Numbered from the stretch's first letter, positions 7,249 through 16,639 are shown. The stretch: 64,000 nucleotides of DNA from Salinibaculum sp. SYNS191 (GCF_037338445.1 NZ_CP147838.1:2232001-2296000); one strand, 5' to 3'. Program-made: numbers and translations. The notes: generated by a model from the sequence alone, not told the origin.

Positions 7249-8263
7249 GGGTCTCACCGCCGTGTGCGCGTGCGACGAGCGCGAGCAGTATCGCCACCGC
7301 CGCGACGCCGATACCGAACCCGGGTCCGGATTCCGATGGCGTCTCGGTCTCCCTGTCACCGCCGTCTCGGCGGCCGTCATCGCCACCGTCGGTTTCGAAG
7401 TCACCGACCTCCAGGCCCACGTCGCGTCGGGTAGTGTTCACCTCGACGGTCTCCGTCGGGTCGAGGCTCGCGCCGGAGCGGGCGGTCCCGACGACGACGC
7501 CCCCCGAGTAGAGGACGGCGTCGAGGTAGTAGTTGTACGACGACGGGACCGTCAGGCTCGCCGACGGCGTGGCGGTTTGGCCGGGGCCGATACCGTCCAG
7601 TCGGACCTCGGTCCGGTCGGCGACGATGCTCGAGTCGACCTGCCTGGCCTTGAGGACGACTCGCAACTCGCCGGACGGGGTCGCGCCCCTGTTCGTGAGA
7701 AACGTCGACACGTCGAGCGTCGTCCGGTTGTCCGCGACGGTCCCGATGCTGTACTCGATGGCCGGCATGTCGTCGATGGCGAAGCGGTGGAACGAGACGC
7801 CAGTCTCGGCGTAGGCGGGCGTCAGCGAGTCGATTCCGCGCACCGTCCTGTCACCGGCGTCTAGGCGCTGGCCGTCCTGGTAGACGATGGCCTCGATGCG
7901 GTAGTCGCTCCCCCGCCCGACGGTGAGGTTCGTGACCACCGGGACTTCGCGCCGGTCGCTCACCCGCCCGACCTCGACCGTCCGACTCGTCTCCACGATG
8001 CCGGAGTCGGTGCCGACCGCCCGGAACTCGACGCTGACGTTCTCCGAGACGCCGCCGCGGTTCGCCAGCCGGACGTCGGTCCGCAACTCGACGGTCTCGC
8101 CGCCGACGGCGCCGTCGCTGATAGTTATCTCGCTCAGTCTGACGAACCCGTCGGGCGGCTCCTCGCGCCGCTCGGCCAGCGCCCCGGGGACCGCCAGGGC
8201 CGACAGGACCGAGAGGACGAGCACTGCTGCCAGGAGACCGCCCAGGGCGACGTCCCTGCGCAT
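7241..8263 (-). CDS. PGF-CTERM surface protein (DUF7490-like)
   Basis: A 340-aa secreted protein with an N-terminal signal sequence (residues 1-30). The ectodomain contains two related beta-rich modules (ISDGAVGGETVELRTDVRL... and FAIDDMPAIEYSIGTVADN...), each with DVxLxNRGxxxS-type motifs. The C-terminus has an acidic linker, PGFGIGVAAVAILLALVARA and a short polar tail. That is a PGF-CTERM sorting signal, so processing by archaeosortase A and lipid anchoring are expected (family knowledge). TATA ACTTTATTC at 8284-8292 is about 26 nt before the ATG. Likely operon with the DUF8060-like gene. Specific role unknown. Confidence 0.8.
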   Translation of the reverse strand: MRRDVALGGLLAAVLVLSVLSALAVPGALAERREEPPDGFVRLSEITISDGAVGGETVELRTDVRLANRGGVSENVSVEFRAVGTDSGIVETSRTVEVGRVSDRREVPVVTNLTVGRGSDYRIEAIVYQDGQRLDAGDRTVRGIDSLTPAYAETGVSFHRFAIDDMPAIEYSIGTVADNRTTLDVSTFLTNRGATPSGELRVVLKARQVDSSIVADRTEVRLDGIGPGQTATPSASLTVPSSYNYYLDAVLYSGGVVVGTARSGASLDPTETVEVNTTRRDVGLEVGDFETDGGDDGRRDGGDRETETPSESGPGFGIGVAAVAILLALVARAHGGETHE

Positions 8264-8341
8264 ACCCCGTTCCCCGCTGCATCGAATAAAGTGTCTTGTG
8301 GTTGTCCAGAGTGTGCTAGACGAACGTCGCCGTCAGGACCG

Positions 8342-9475
8342 TCACTCCTCGTCGTCGGGGCCGCTCGGTTCGAGTTCCACGTCCGGGAGCGTGAGGACGT
8401 TCTCGCGGCCGAGGCGGAACGAGTCGAGTTTGTCCTCGTCGCGGAGGTCACCGACCACCTGGCTGGTCTTGGCGGCCGTCCAGTCCAGTTGCTCGGCGAC
8501 CGCCTTCTGTTTCATCCGGCCGCCGCTGTCCTCCAGCAGGCGCAGCACCCGCTCCTCGTTGCTCAGCAGCTCGGCCGGCGGACCGTCCGGCTCGTCGTCC
8601 GCCCCGGTATCGGGGGCGTCGCCGCTGTCCTCGGCTGGCGCAGCCCCCGCCGTCCCGTCGTCCCCGTCGAGGGGCGTCGACATGCCGCTCTCGCGGACGA
8701 ACAGCCAGACGGCGCTGGCGACAAGCATCGCGCCGAGCGCCAGCAGCAGGACGAACTGGAGGCTGGTGCCGTCGCCGGTCGTGCCGTCACCGCCGTCGGC
8801 ACCGTCGCCGCCGTCTCCCGCTCCACCGCCGCTCCCGGCCTGGTCCTCGGGAACGAGCACGACGCGGGGCTGGCCGGCGTCGAAGTCCCGCTGGCCCTGC
8901 CAGACGACTTCGTTCTCGTTCGTGACGTCCGCGTCCGGCGACACCGACTCGGCAGCGTAGTCGGCGGGCCAGCTAACGGACAGCGTGGTCCCGCCGTCGA
9001 GGAAGAACTGGTCGATGGCGTCGCCGACCTCGACGGTATCGCCGTCGACGGCGGCGAAGTCAGTCCACGCGAAGCGGTAGACGAGCAGGCCGTACTCGCC
9101 CTGTGGCTGGGACTCGCGGCGCGTCTCGACGGAGACGTTCCGGACGCTCATCTCCCGGCCAGTGGCGTTCTCCGCGGCGGCGACTGTTCGCTCCATCCGG
9201 TCGCGGAACGTCCCGCGGTACGTCGCGGGGTCGCTCGCGACGTCCTGCGCCAGGTCCTCGAAGGCCGCGGTGCGGTTCTCGTCGTCCAGTTGAATCCGGT
9301 AGACGACCTCCCAGGAGGCGTTGCCGTCGGCTCCGACGTCGACGTTCAGCGTGGTCGAGTCGGTCTCCACGTCGACCTGGGTGAGCGCGTCACTGTCGAA
9401 CGCGGCCACGGCACCCGACAGCGCCGCGAGGACCACGACCGCCAGCACCGCTGCCCGCCCTGCGCGTCTCAGCAT
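8342..9475 (-). CDS. Membrane-anchored winged-helix protein (DUF7345/DUF7343-like)
   Basis: A 377-aa protein with a signal peptide or first TM (MLRRAGRAAVLAVVVLAALSGAVAA) and an extracellular domain of about 200 residues. A Gly/Asp-rich linker leads to one TM (FVLLLALGAMLVASAVWLFV), an acidic linker and a C-terminal winged helix (LLSNEERVLRLLEDSGGRMKQKAVAEQLDW...). The topology, an outside domain joined to a cytoplasmic DNA-binding domain by one helix, suggests a one-component transmembrane regulator. The start at 9475 is taken because translation upstream is Arg/Cys/Pro-rich and overlaps the divergent gene. It may sense or regulate the adjacent envelope genes (inference). Confidence 0.8.
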   Translation of the reverse strand: MLRRAGRAAVLAVVVLAALSGAVAAFDSDALTQVDVETDSTTLNVDVGADGNASWEVVYRIQLDDENRTAAFEDLAQDVASDPATYRGTFRDRMERTVAAAENATGREMSVRNVSVETRRESQPQGEYGLLVYRFAWTDFAAVDGDTVEVGDAIDQFFLDGGTTLSVSWPADYAAESVSPDADVTNENEVVWQGQRDFDAGQPRVVLVPEDQAGSGGGAGDGGDGADGGDGTTGDGTSLQFVLLLALGAMLVASAVWLFVRESGMSTPLDGDDGTAGAAPAEDSGDAPDTGADDEPDGPPAELLSNEERVLRLLEDSGGRMKQKAVAEQLDWTAAKTSQVVGDLRDEDKLDSFRLGRENVLTLPDVELEPSGPDDEE

Positions 9476-9564
9476 ACGGGCAGGTGGTTTCTCCCGCTGA
9501 CTCAAACCCTTTACTGCCGACGAGGGGCCAGAAGGGATATGACGGCAGCCGACCCAGTGGCTCC

Positions 9565-9750
9565 ATGCGCGGCGACATCGACACCGACACCCTCCTGAAG
9601 GTGGTCCTCGTCCTGGCGGTGGTCTGGCTCGCACTGGAGATTCTGGAGGTCTTCCTCGACACGCTTGCCTTCATCCTGACGCCGCTACCGAAGATACTGG
9701 GGCTGGTGCTCATCGTCCTCATCGTCCTCTACTTCCTCGACCGCATCTGA
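9565..9750 (+). CDS. Small hydrophobic membrane protein (DUF7554-like)
   Basis: A 61-aa protein with two hydrophobic segments (LLKVVLVLAVVWLALEILEVFL and ILGLVLIVLIVLYFLD). It starts MRGDIDTDT and ends DRI. It is divergent from the winged-helix membrane gene and precedes the 2H phosphoesterase by 43 nt. Such short proteins are common in haloarchaea; no function is known. The upstream in-frame ATG at 9484 would add a segment overlapping the divergent promoter and is rejected. Confidence 0.75.
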   Translation: MRGDIDTDTLLKVVLVLAVVWLALEILEVFLDTLAFILTPLPKILGLVLIVLIVLYFLDRI

Positions 9751-9793
9751 CCCGACCCGACGGCCTTTTTCCGGTTCGCGCCCTCCTTCGGGT

Positions 9794-10309
9794 GTGTACA
9801 GCCTGAACGTCCCGGTCCCGAGCGAGGTGTCCGCGCTGGCCGCCGACCTGGCGCGGGACCTCCCCGGCGCTCGCGCTCGCACGCGCGGAGAGCACACGCT
9901 GGTTGCGAAGCGACTGGGGACGGGCGACCGGGCGGCGTTCCAGCGACTCTCCGCCCGGGCCCGGGACGCACTCACCGGTGCGCCCGCCTTCGCGGCGCGG
10001 GTCTCCGGCGTCGACTACTTCGCCGACCCGGCCACCGGCGCGGCCCCCGTCGTCTACCTCGCGGTGGAGTCACCCGGACTCCGCGACTTCCACGAGCGCC
10101 TCTGCGAACAGTTCGACCCCGTCGACGGCATCGAGGGCGACGACTACGCGCCACACGTCACAATCGCTCGCGGCGGGAGCGTCGACGCGGCCGAGCGCCT
10201 GGCTGTCCGCGACGTCGACCCCGTGGAGTGGACCGTCTCGGAACTGGTCTTCTGGGACGCCGAGCGGAGCCAGCCCGCGGGGACCGTCTCGCTGCCGGCC
10301 GGGCGGTAG
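9794..10309 (+). CDS. 2H phosphoesterase / 2'-5' RNA ligase family protein
   Basis: A 171-aa protein with a GTG start. It has the two HxT motifs of the 2H superfamily: HTLVAKRL near residue 34 and HVTIARG near residue 121, about 87 residues apart, with the usual compact alpha/beta length. Family members hydrolyse cyclic phosphodiester bonds or ligate RNA ends. The substrate here is unknown. Same strand as the PPC-domain gene and polC, 42 nt before the former. Confidence 0.85.
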   Translation: MYSLNVPVPSEVSALAADLARDLPGARARTRGEHTLVAKRLGTGDRAAFQRLSARARDALTGAPAFAARVSGVDYFADPATGAAPVVYLAVESPGLRDFHERLCEQFDPVDGIEGDDYAPHVTIARGGSVDAAERLAVRDVDPVEWTVSELVFWDAERSQPAGTVSLPAGR

Positions 10310-10351
10310 GACAGACAACGCTTTTGAGGGTACCGTCCGTCGCTATCGAAC

Positions 10352-10774
10352 ATGGATTACCAGGAAGTCGAAGGTGCCAGGGAGTACGTGGCACGTCTGG
10401 AACACGGCGCGGACTGGCGCGGCCAGATAGAGGACTTCGCCGCCGAGGAGGACATCGACGCCGCCTTCTTCTTCGGCCTGGGCGCGGTCCAGGACGCGAC
10501 GCTGTACTTCTACGACCAGGACACCCAGGAGTACGAGGCCATCGAGTTCGACGAGCCATTCGAGGTCGCCCCGGCAGTCGGCAACATCTCCTGGCTGGAC
10601 GACGGCCGCTTCGCGCACACCCACGTCGCGCTCAGCCGCGAGGACGGCAGCACCGTCGCGGGTCACCTGGAGGCCGCGACAACCTTCGCGGGCGAACTGT
10701 ACGTCCGCGAGTTCGACGCGCACCTGGAGCGCGAGCACGACGAGGTCACGGACCTCGATCTCTGGCCGCTGTGA
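10352..10774 (+). CDS. PPC domain-containing DNA-binding protein (DUF296)
   Basis: A 140-aa protein that is essentially one PPC/DUF296 domain: FFFGLGAVQDATLYFYD, AVGNISWLDDGRFAHTHVALSREDGS and VAGHLEAATTFAGELYV are characteristic. Related proteins form trimers. Plant AT-hook proteins carry the same domain, and the archaeal role is not established. It ends 10 nt before polC, which has no TATA of its own, so the two are likely co-transcribed. Confidence 0.88.
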   Translation: MDYQEVEGAREYVARLEHGADWRGQIEDFAAEEDIDAAFFFGLGAVQDATLYFYDQDTQEYEAIEFDEPFEVAPAVGNISWLDDGRFAHTHVALSREDGSTVAGHLEAATTFAGELYVREFDAHLEREHDEVTDLDLWPL

Positions 10775-10784
10775 CGGGCCAGCG

Positions 10785-13700
10785 ATGAGACCGGCAGACG
10801 AGCGCTACTTCGCGGAACTCGAAGCCGAACTCGACGAGGCCTTCGACGTGGCCAACGCCGCCCGCGAGCGCGGCGGCGACCCGGCCCCCGAGGTGGAGAT
10901 TCCGGTCGCCCGCGACATGGCCGACCGCGTCGAGAACATCCTCGGCATCGAGGGCGTCGCCGAGCGCGTCCGCGAACTAGAGGGGCAGATGAGCCGCGAG
11001 GAGGCCGCGCTGGAACTCGTCGAGGACTTCGTCGAGGGAACGGTCGGCGACTACGACACCCGCGCCGGCAAGGTCGAGGGCGCGGTCCGGACCGCCGTCG
11101 CACTGCTGACGGAGGGCGTCGTCGCAGCGCCCATCGAGGGCATCGACCGCGTGGAGCTGCTGGAGAACGACGACGGCACGGAGTTCATCAACGTCTACTA
11201 CGCCGGCCCCATCCGCTCCGCCGGCGGGACCGCGCAGGCGCTGTCCGTTCTCGTGGCCGACTACGCCCGCGCGCTGCTGGACATCGACCAGTACAAGCCA
11301 CGCAGCGACGAGATTGCCCGCTACGCCGAGGAGGTCGCGCTCTACGACCAGGAGACCGGCCTCCAGTACTCGCCCAAGGAGAAGGAGACGGAGTTCATCG
11401 CCGAGCACATGCCAATCATGCTCGACGGCGAGGCCACCGGCGACGAGGAGGTGTCGGGCTTTCGCGACCTGGAACGGGTCGACACCAACTCCTCGCGTGG
11501 CGGGATGTGCCTCGTCCTCGCGGAGGGGATCGCGCTGAAGGCCCCGAAGATACAGCGCTACACCGGGTCACTCGACGAGGTCGACTGGCCGTGGCTCCAG
11601 GACCTCATCGACGGCAACTACAAGGACAAGAGCGCCGAGAACGACGCCGACGCAGAGTCCGAGGATGCGGACGCCGACGGCGATGGCGACGAAAGCGCAG
11701 ACGAGGGCGACGACGAGGAGGCCGACAGCGAGCGGTCGGGTCCGCCCCGCGTCGACCCGGCCACGAAGTACCTGCGGGACCTCATCGCCGGCCGGCCGGT
11801 CTTCTCGCACCCGAGCGAGTCCGGCGGCTTCCGCCTTCGCTACGGCCGGGCGCGCAACCACGGCTTCGCCACCGCGGGCGTCCACCCGGCGACGATGCAC
11901 CTCGTCGACGACTTCCTCGCGACCGGGACGCAGATAAAGACCGAGCGGCCGGGCAAGGCCGCCGGCGTCGTGCCCGTCGACACCATCGAGGGGCCGACGG
12001 TCCGCCTCGCCAACGGCGAAGTGCGCCGCATCGACGACCCGAAGGAGGCCCTGGAGGTCCGCAACGGCGTCGAGAAGATTCTGGACGTCGGCGAGTATCT
12101 GGTCAACTACGGCGAGTTCGTCGAGAACAACCACCCGCTCGCGCCCGCCTCCTACACCGTCGAGTGGTGGGTCCAGGACTTTTCCGACGCCGGCGCGCCG
12201 GTCCAGGCGATGCAGGACGCCCCCGAGGTCGACCTGGAGGACCCCTCCCCGGCCGAGGCCCTGGAGTGGGCGACCGACTACGACGCACCGCTGCACCCGT
12301 CGTACACCTACCTCTGGCACGACGTGACCGTCGACGACGTGCTGGCGCTCGCCGACGCTGTGGAGGATGCTGACCTCGCCGCCAGTGACGGTGCGGTCAC
12401 CGACACGTCGGCCGACGCCGGCAGCAGCGACCTCGTTCTGCCCCACTCCGAGCGGGTCCGCGAGACGCTGGAGCACCTGCTGGTGACCCACACCCAGCAC
12501 GAGGAGACGCTGGTCGTCCCCGAGTGGCGACCGCTGGTCCGCTCGCTGGGGTTCGACGCCGACCTCTCCCGCGACTGGACGACGACGGACCTCTCCGAGC
12601 GCGCCCGGAGCTACGACGGCGGCGACAACGCCATCCAGGCGGTGAACGAACTCGCCCCGTTTACCCTCCGGGAGCGCGCTCCGACCCGCATCGGTAACCG
12701 GATGGGCCGCCCGGAGAAATCCGAGCAGCGCGAACTCTCACCCGCGGTCCACACGCTCTTTCCCATCGGGGCCGCCGGCGGCAACCAGCGCGACGTGGCG
12801 AAGGCCGCCCAGCACGGCGATGCCGTCGAAGGAACCAAAGGCGAGGTCGAGGTCGAGGTGGCCCGGCGGGACTGCACCGACTGCGGGACCCGGACCTACC
12901 GCGCCCGGTGTCCCGACTGCGGCGGGACGACCGAGCCGGTGTTCGTCTGTCGGGACTGCGAGCGCGAGGTCGAACCCGACGAGTCCGGCCGCGCGGAGTG
13001 TCCCAACTGCGAGACGCTGGCGTCGCCGACCCAGTACGAGACGCTGAATATCAACACCGAGTTCCGCGATGCGCTGCAGGGCGTCGGGGAGCGACCCGCA
13101 GCCTTCGACCAGTTGAAGGCCGTCAAGGGGCTCTCGTCGGCGGAGAAGATTCCCGAACCGCTGGAGAAGGGCATCCTCCGCGCGAAACACGAGGTGTCGG
13201 CGTTCAAGGACGGCACCGTCCGCTACGACATGACCGACCTTCCGGTGACGGCGGTCCGCCCTGAGGAACTCGACGTCACCGCCGACCACTTCCGTGAACT
13301 GGGCTACGAGACGGACATCGAGGGCGACCCGCTGCGGTTCGACGACCAGCTGGTCGAACTCAAGGTCCAGGACATCGTGCTCTCCGACGGCGCGGCCGAG
13401 CACATGCTTCAAACCGCTGACTTCGTCGACGACCTGCTCTCGCAGTACTACGGCCTGGAGCCGTACTACGAACTGAACGAACGGGACGACCTGGTCGGCG
13501 AACTCGTCTTCGGGATGGCACCGCACACGAGCGCAGCCGTTGTCGGTCGCGTCGTCGGGTTCACGACCGCCGCAGTAGGTTATGCGCATCCGTACTTTCA
13601 CGCCTCGAAGCGCCGGAATTGCTTCCACCCGGAGACCAAGGTCTGGTACGAAGACGTCGACGGGGAGTGGCACCACGAACACATCGAGACGCTCGTGGAG

Positions 13701-14906
13701 GACCGACTCGACGATCCCGAGACGGACGACTTCGGGACGCTCGTCCAGGAACTCGACGGTCAGATTCGCGTCCCCTCGCTGAGCGACGATGGGACGGAGA
13801 CCGTCCAGCCCGTCGAGGCCGTTTCCAAACACCCTGCTCCGGACCATCTGATAGAAATCGAGATGCAGAGTGGGCGGAAGCTAACTGTCACTCCAGACCA
13901 CTCGATGGTGCGCTGGTCGGACGAACTCCAGACAGTTCCAGCACATACTCTGGGGAAAGGTGACCGAGTCCCAGTACTCGGAGCGAAATCTCGGGCCCAG
14001 ACGGCGGTTCCCAGTGGACTTACCGCCGATGGCGGTTCGGACCTCGATACCGTAGAGACAGTTCAGTACATCTCGTCCGATGTCGAGTACACGTACTGCC
14101 TCACGGTGTCCGAGACTCACCGGTTGTCGGCGAACGGGTTGGCAGTCGGTCAGTGCGACGGTGACGAAGACTGCGTCATGCTGCTCCTCGACGGCCTCCT
14201 CAACTTCAGCAAGAAGTACCTCCCGGACCAGCGGGGCGGCCGAATGGACGCGCCCCTGGTGATGTCCTCGCGCATCGACCCCTCGGAGATCGACGACGAG
14301 GCGCACAACATGGACATCATGCGGGAGTACCCTCGCGAGTTCTACGAGGCCACCCGCGAGATGGCCGACCCCGGCGAGGTCGAAGATATCATGACCATCG
14401 CCGAGGAGCGCCTGGGGACCGACGGCGAGTACACCGGGTTCGACCACACCCACGACACGACCAACATCGCGGCGGGGCCGGCGCTGTCGGCGTACAAGAC
14501 GCTGGGGTCGATGACCGAGAAGATGGACGCACAGCTCTCGATTTCGCGGAAGCTCCGGGCGGTCAACGAGTCCGACGTGGCCGAGCGCATCATCGAGTAC
14601 CACTTCCTGCCGGACCTGCTGGGCAACCTCAAGGCCTTCTCCGGCCAGGAGGTGCGCTGTCTGGGCTGTGGCGAGAAGTACCGCCGCGCGCCGCTGACCG
14701 GCGACTGCCGGGAGTGTGGCGGCGACATGACGCTGACCGTCCACGAGGGGTCGGTCAACAAGTACATGGACACGGCCATCCGCGTCGCCGAGGAGTTCGG
14801 TGCCCGCGACTACACGAAACAGCGGCTGAAGATACTCGAAAAGCGCATCGAGCGTATCTTCGAGAACGACAAGAACAAGCAGTCGGGTATTGCGGACTTC
14901 ATGTGA
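10785..14906 (+). CDS. polC: DNA polymerase D large subunit DP2, with intein
   Basis: Catalytic large subunit of the archaeal replicative polymerase PolD; the small subunit (DP1) is not in this window. The 1373-aa precursor starts MRPADERYFAELEAEL and contains YYAGPIRSAGGTAQALSVLVADYAR. It has haloarchaeal acidic inserts (about residues 285-325 and 520-560), a cysteine-rich zinc region (CTDCG...CPDCGG...CRDCE...CPNCE, about 690-745) and a C-terminal CLGCG...CRECGG pair. A 178-residue intein interrupts the polymerase core at residue 946, leaving a 1195-aa mature protein, normal for haloarchaeal DP2. Likely co-transcribed with the upstream PPC gene. Confidence 0.96.
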   Translation: MRPADERYFAELEAELDEAFDVANAARERGGDPAPEVEIPVARDMADRVENILGIEGVAERVRELEGQMSREEAALELVEDFVEGTVGDYDTRAGKVEGAVRTAVALLTEGVVAAPIEGIDRVELLENDDGTEFINVYYAGPIRSAGGTAQALSVLVADYARALLDIDQYKPRSDEIARYAEEVALYDQETGLQYSPKEKETEFIAEHMPIMLDGEATGDEEVSGFRDLERVDTNSSRGGMCLVLAEGIALKAPKIQRYTGSLDEVDWPWLQDLIDGNYKDKSAENDADAESEDADADGDGDESADEGDDEEADSERSGPPRVDPATKYLRDLIAGRPVFSHPSESGGFRLRYGRARNHGFATAGVHPATMHLVDDFLATGTQIKTERPGKAAGVVPVDTIEGPTVRLANGEVRRIDDPKEALEVRNGVEKILDVGEYLVNYGEFVENNHPLAPASYTVEWWVQDFSDAGAPVQAMQDAPEVDLEDPSPAEALEWATDYDAPLHPSYTYLWHDVTVDDVLALADAVEDADLAASDGAVTDTSADAGSSDLVLPHSERVRETLEHLLVTHTQHEETLVVPEWRPLVRSLGFDADLSRDWTTTDLSERARSYDGGDNAIQAVNELAPFTLRERAPTRIGNRMGRPEKSEQRELSPAVHTLFPIGAAGGNQRDVAKAAQHGDAVEGTKGEVEVEVARRDCTDCGTRTYRARCPDCGGTTEPVFVCRDCEREVEPDESGRAECPNCETLASPTQYETLNINTEFRDALQGVGERPAAFDQLKAVKGLSSAEKIPEPLEKGILRAKHEVSAFKDGTVRYDMTDLPVTAVRPEELDVTADHFRELGYETDIEGDPLRFDDQLVELKVQDIVLSDGAAEHMLQTADFVDDLLSQYYGLEPYYELNERDDLVGELVFGMAPHTSAAVVGRVVGFTTAAVGYAHPYFHASKRRNCFHPETKVWYEDVDGEWHHEHIETLVEDRLDDPETDDFGTLVQELDGQIRVPSLSDDGTETVQPVEAVSKHPAPDHLIEIEMQSGRKLTVTPDHSMVRWSDELQTVPAHTLGKGDRVPVLGAKSRAQTAVPSGLTADGGSDLDTVETVQYISSDVEYTYCLTVSETHRLSANGLAVGQCDGDEDCVMLLLDGLLNFSKKYLPDQRGGRMDAPLVMSSRIDPSEIDDEAHNMDIMREYPREFYEATREMADPGEVEDIMTIAEERLGTDGEYTGFDHTHDTTNIAAGPALSAYKTLGSMTEKMDAQLSISRKLRAVNESDVAERIIEYHFLPDLLGNLKAFSGQEVRCLGCGEKYRRAPLTGDCRECGGDMTLTVHEGSVNKYMDTAIRVAEEFGARDYTKQRLKILEKRIERIFENDKNKQSGIADFM
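13620..14153 (+). mobile_element. Mini-intein in DP2, C-terminal Gln type
   Basis: In-frame 178-residue insertion between ...HASKRRN and CDGDEDC. It starts Cys1 (CFHPETKVWY, block A), has block B around residues 85-96 with TPDH (Thr91, His94), and block F/G at 156-178 (YTYCLTVSETHRLSANGLAVGQ) followed by Cys+1. The last intein residue is Gln, not Asn, and the penultimate residue is Gly, not His. There is no LAGLIDADG endonuclease domain, so it cannot home by itself. The DNA is visibly less GC-rich than the flanking exteins, consistent with foreign origin. The same site in other archaeal DP2 genes, including Pyrococcus, also carries Gln-ending inteins. Confidence 0.93.
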
Positions 14907-14932
14907 GTGAACCGCTCGCTCTTTTCGCGCCG

Positions 14933-15313
14933 CTACTCCAGGCGGTAGCGTCGTGTCGGCTCCCCCTCGAAGTGGGGGCCGGTGCCGACTTCCTCGAAGC
15001 CGGCGTCGCGGGCGGCCTGCCGGGCGCGCTCCTCGCTCTCGGGGGCGAGCAGTTCGACGGCCATGTTCTCGGTGCGGGCGAAGCGGACCGGCTCGTCGAG
15101 TAACCGCTCGACGGCGTCGGGGTCGCCCTCTATCTGGGTGATGTGGACGGTTCGCTCGCGCGCGTCGTAGCTGACGAACCCGACGATGTCCTCGTCGCGC
15201 TCGGCGACGCGGACGGTCCGGTCGTGGATGAGGTTGCGCATCACGTCGCGTGGCGTATCCGTCAGGTCGGCGAGGCGCTCGGCGTCGGCTTCCACGGCGT
15301 CCCGGACATCCAT
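14933..15313 (-). CDS. GNAT-like N-acetyltransferase
   Basis: A 126-aa protein, MDVRDAVEADAERLADL..., with IVGFVSYDARERTVHITQIEGD in the acyl-CoA-binding strand/loop region and a C-terminal ARDAGFEEVGTGPHF, typical of small GNAT acetyltransferases. Substrate unknown. The start at 15313 lies about 30 nt below a TATA-like GTTTAATTG (15338-15346). The in-frame start at 15334 is too close to that element. Convergent with polC (26 nt between stops). Confidence 0.75.
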   Translation of the reverse strand: MDVRDAVEADAERLADLTDTPRDVMRNLIHDRTVRVAERDEDIVGFVSYDARERTVHITQIEGDPDAVERLLDEPVRFARTENMAVELLAPESEERARQAARDAGFEEVGTGPHFEGEPTRRYRLE

Positions 15314-15457
15314 ACCCGAATCCTTGGGCGCCACGCCAATTAAACCACGTGCCGGTAGCTCCCTGGCCCGGTGCCCTTCCGGCAGATGAACACAGTTATC
15401 CTGGGTGACGACAAAGCCGCAGCCAATGAGTCACGGACCCACACAGCGGGTGGTAGC

Positions 15458-16639
15458 ATGCGTATAGTCGCCAAGTTCGGCGGGACGAGCGTCGCCAACG
15501 GCGACCGCATCAACCGCGCCGCCAACTCCATCGCCTCGGCCGTCGAGGACGGCCACGAGGTCGCGGTGGTCGTCAGCGCCATGGGGGGCACGACGGACCA
15601 CCTGCTCGACGAGATGAAGTTCGACGCCAGCGAGGTGGACCGCGCCGAAATCGTCTCGATGGGCGAGCGCACCTCCGTCCGGATGCTCAAGGGGGCACTG
15701 CAGGCCCGGGGCATCGACGCGGAGTTCCTCGAACCCGGCCGCCCGGAGTGGCCCATCATCACCGACGAGTACGGCGAGGTCGACGTCGAGGAGACCACCA
15801 GCCGCGCACAGGACTGTGCCGAGTCGATGGCCAGCGGGAAGGTCCCGGTTATCACCGGCTTCCTCGCCCAGGACCACGACGGCACCATCACGACGCTGGG
15901 CCGCGGCGGCAGCGACACGACGGCGGTCATGCTGGGCAACTACATGGACGCCGACGAGGTCGTCATCGTCACCGACGTCGAGGGCGTCATGACCGGCGAC
16001 CCCAACGTCGTCGAGGGCGCGCGCAACGTCGGCGAGATCACCGTCGACGAACTCCGCAACCTCTCCTTCCGCGGCGCGGAGGTCGTCGCTCCGTCGGCGC
16101 TGCGGTACAAGTCCGGTGACCTCTCTGTCCGGGTCGTCCACTACCAGCACGGCGACCTGCTGACCGGCGGCACCTCTATCGAGGGCGAGTTCGAGAACCT
16201 CATCGCCCTGCACGAGCGGGAACTGGTCTGTCTCACCGCCGCCGGCCGTGCCATCCGGAACCAGCCGGGGATTCTCTCACAGCTGTCGACCGCCCTCGCG
16301 GACGCCGAAATCAACGTCGAGACGGTCTCCAGCGGCATGGACTCCATCTCCTTCTACGTCGACCGGAAGTACGCCGAGGAGGCCGAGACGCTGCTGCACG
16401 ACGAGGTCGTCGCCGACGAGACCCTCTCCAGCGTCACCGAGGAGGCCGGCATCGCGGCCATCCGCGTCACCGGCGGGGAACTCCAGAGCCAGGAGGCGGC
16501 GGTCAAACAGCTCATCGACCCGCTGGCAGAGGAGCACATCTACCTCCACGACGTCATCACAAGCGCCACCTCCGTCTCACTGTTCGTCCCCTGGGACCAG
16601 CGCGAGGACGTCCTCGAGCTCATCCAGCACGTCGTCTAG
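15458..16639 (+). CDS. lysC: Aspartate kinase
   Basis: A 393-aa enzyme that phosphorylates aspartate at the head of threonine, methionine and lysine synthesis. KFGGTSV is at residues 6-12, VVSAMGGTTDHLL follows, RGGSDTTA is in the kinase domain, and two C-terminal ACT domains (LSQLSTALADAEINVETVSSGMDSISFYV and VKQLIDPLAEEHIYLHDVITSATSVSLFV) give likely feedback control. The start at 15458 fits the KFGGTSV spacing and has a GGTGG Shine-Dalgarno-like site, an exception to the leaderless habit here. An upstream in-frame ATG at 15386 would add a 24-aa extension that begins before a TATA-like element (15395-15403), and is rejected. Confidence 0.94.
   Translation: MRIVAKFGGTSVANGDRINRAANSIASAVEDGHEVAVVVSAMGGTTDHLLDEMKFDASEVDRAEIVSMGERTSVRMLKGALQARGIDAEFLEPGRPEWPIITDEYGEVDVEETTSRAQDCAESMASGKVPVITGFLAQDHDGTITTLGRGGSDTTAVMLGNYMDADEVVIVTDVEGVMTGDPNVVEGARNVGEITVDELRNLSFRGAEVVAPSALRYKSGDLSVRVVHYQHGDLLTGGTSIEGEFENLIALHERELVCLTAAGRAIRNQPGILSQLSTALADAEINVETVSSGMDSISFYVDRKYAEEAETLLHDEVVADETLSSVTEEAGIAAIRVTGGELQSQEAAVKQLIDPLAEEHIYLHDVITSATSVSLFVPWDQREDVLELIQHVV

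Noticed and set aside
15426..15467. A 13-codon ORF overlapping the lysC start (MSHGPTQRVVACV)
   Set aside because: It lies at leaderless distance from a weak TATA but has no relation to the pathway amino acids, and lysC has its own GGTGG site.
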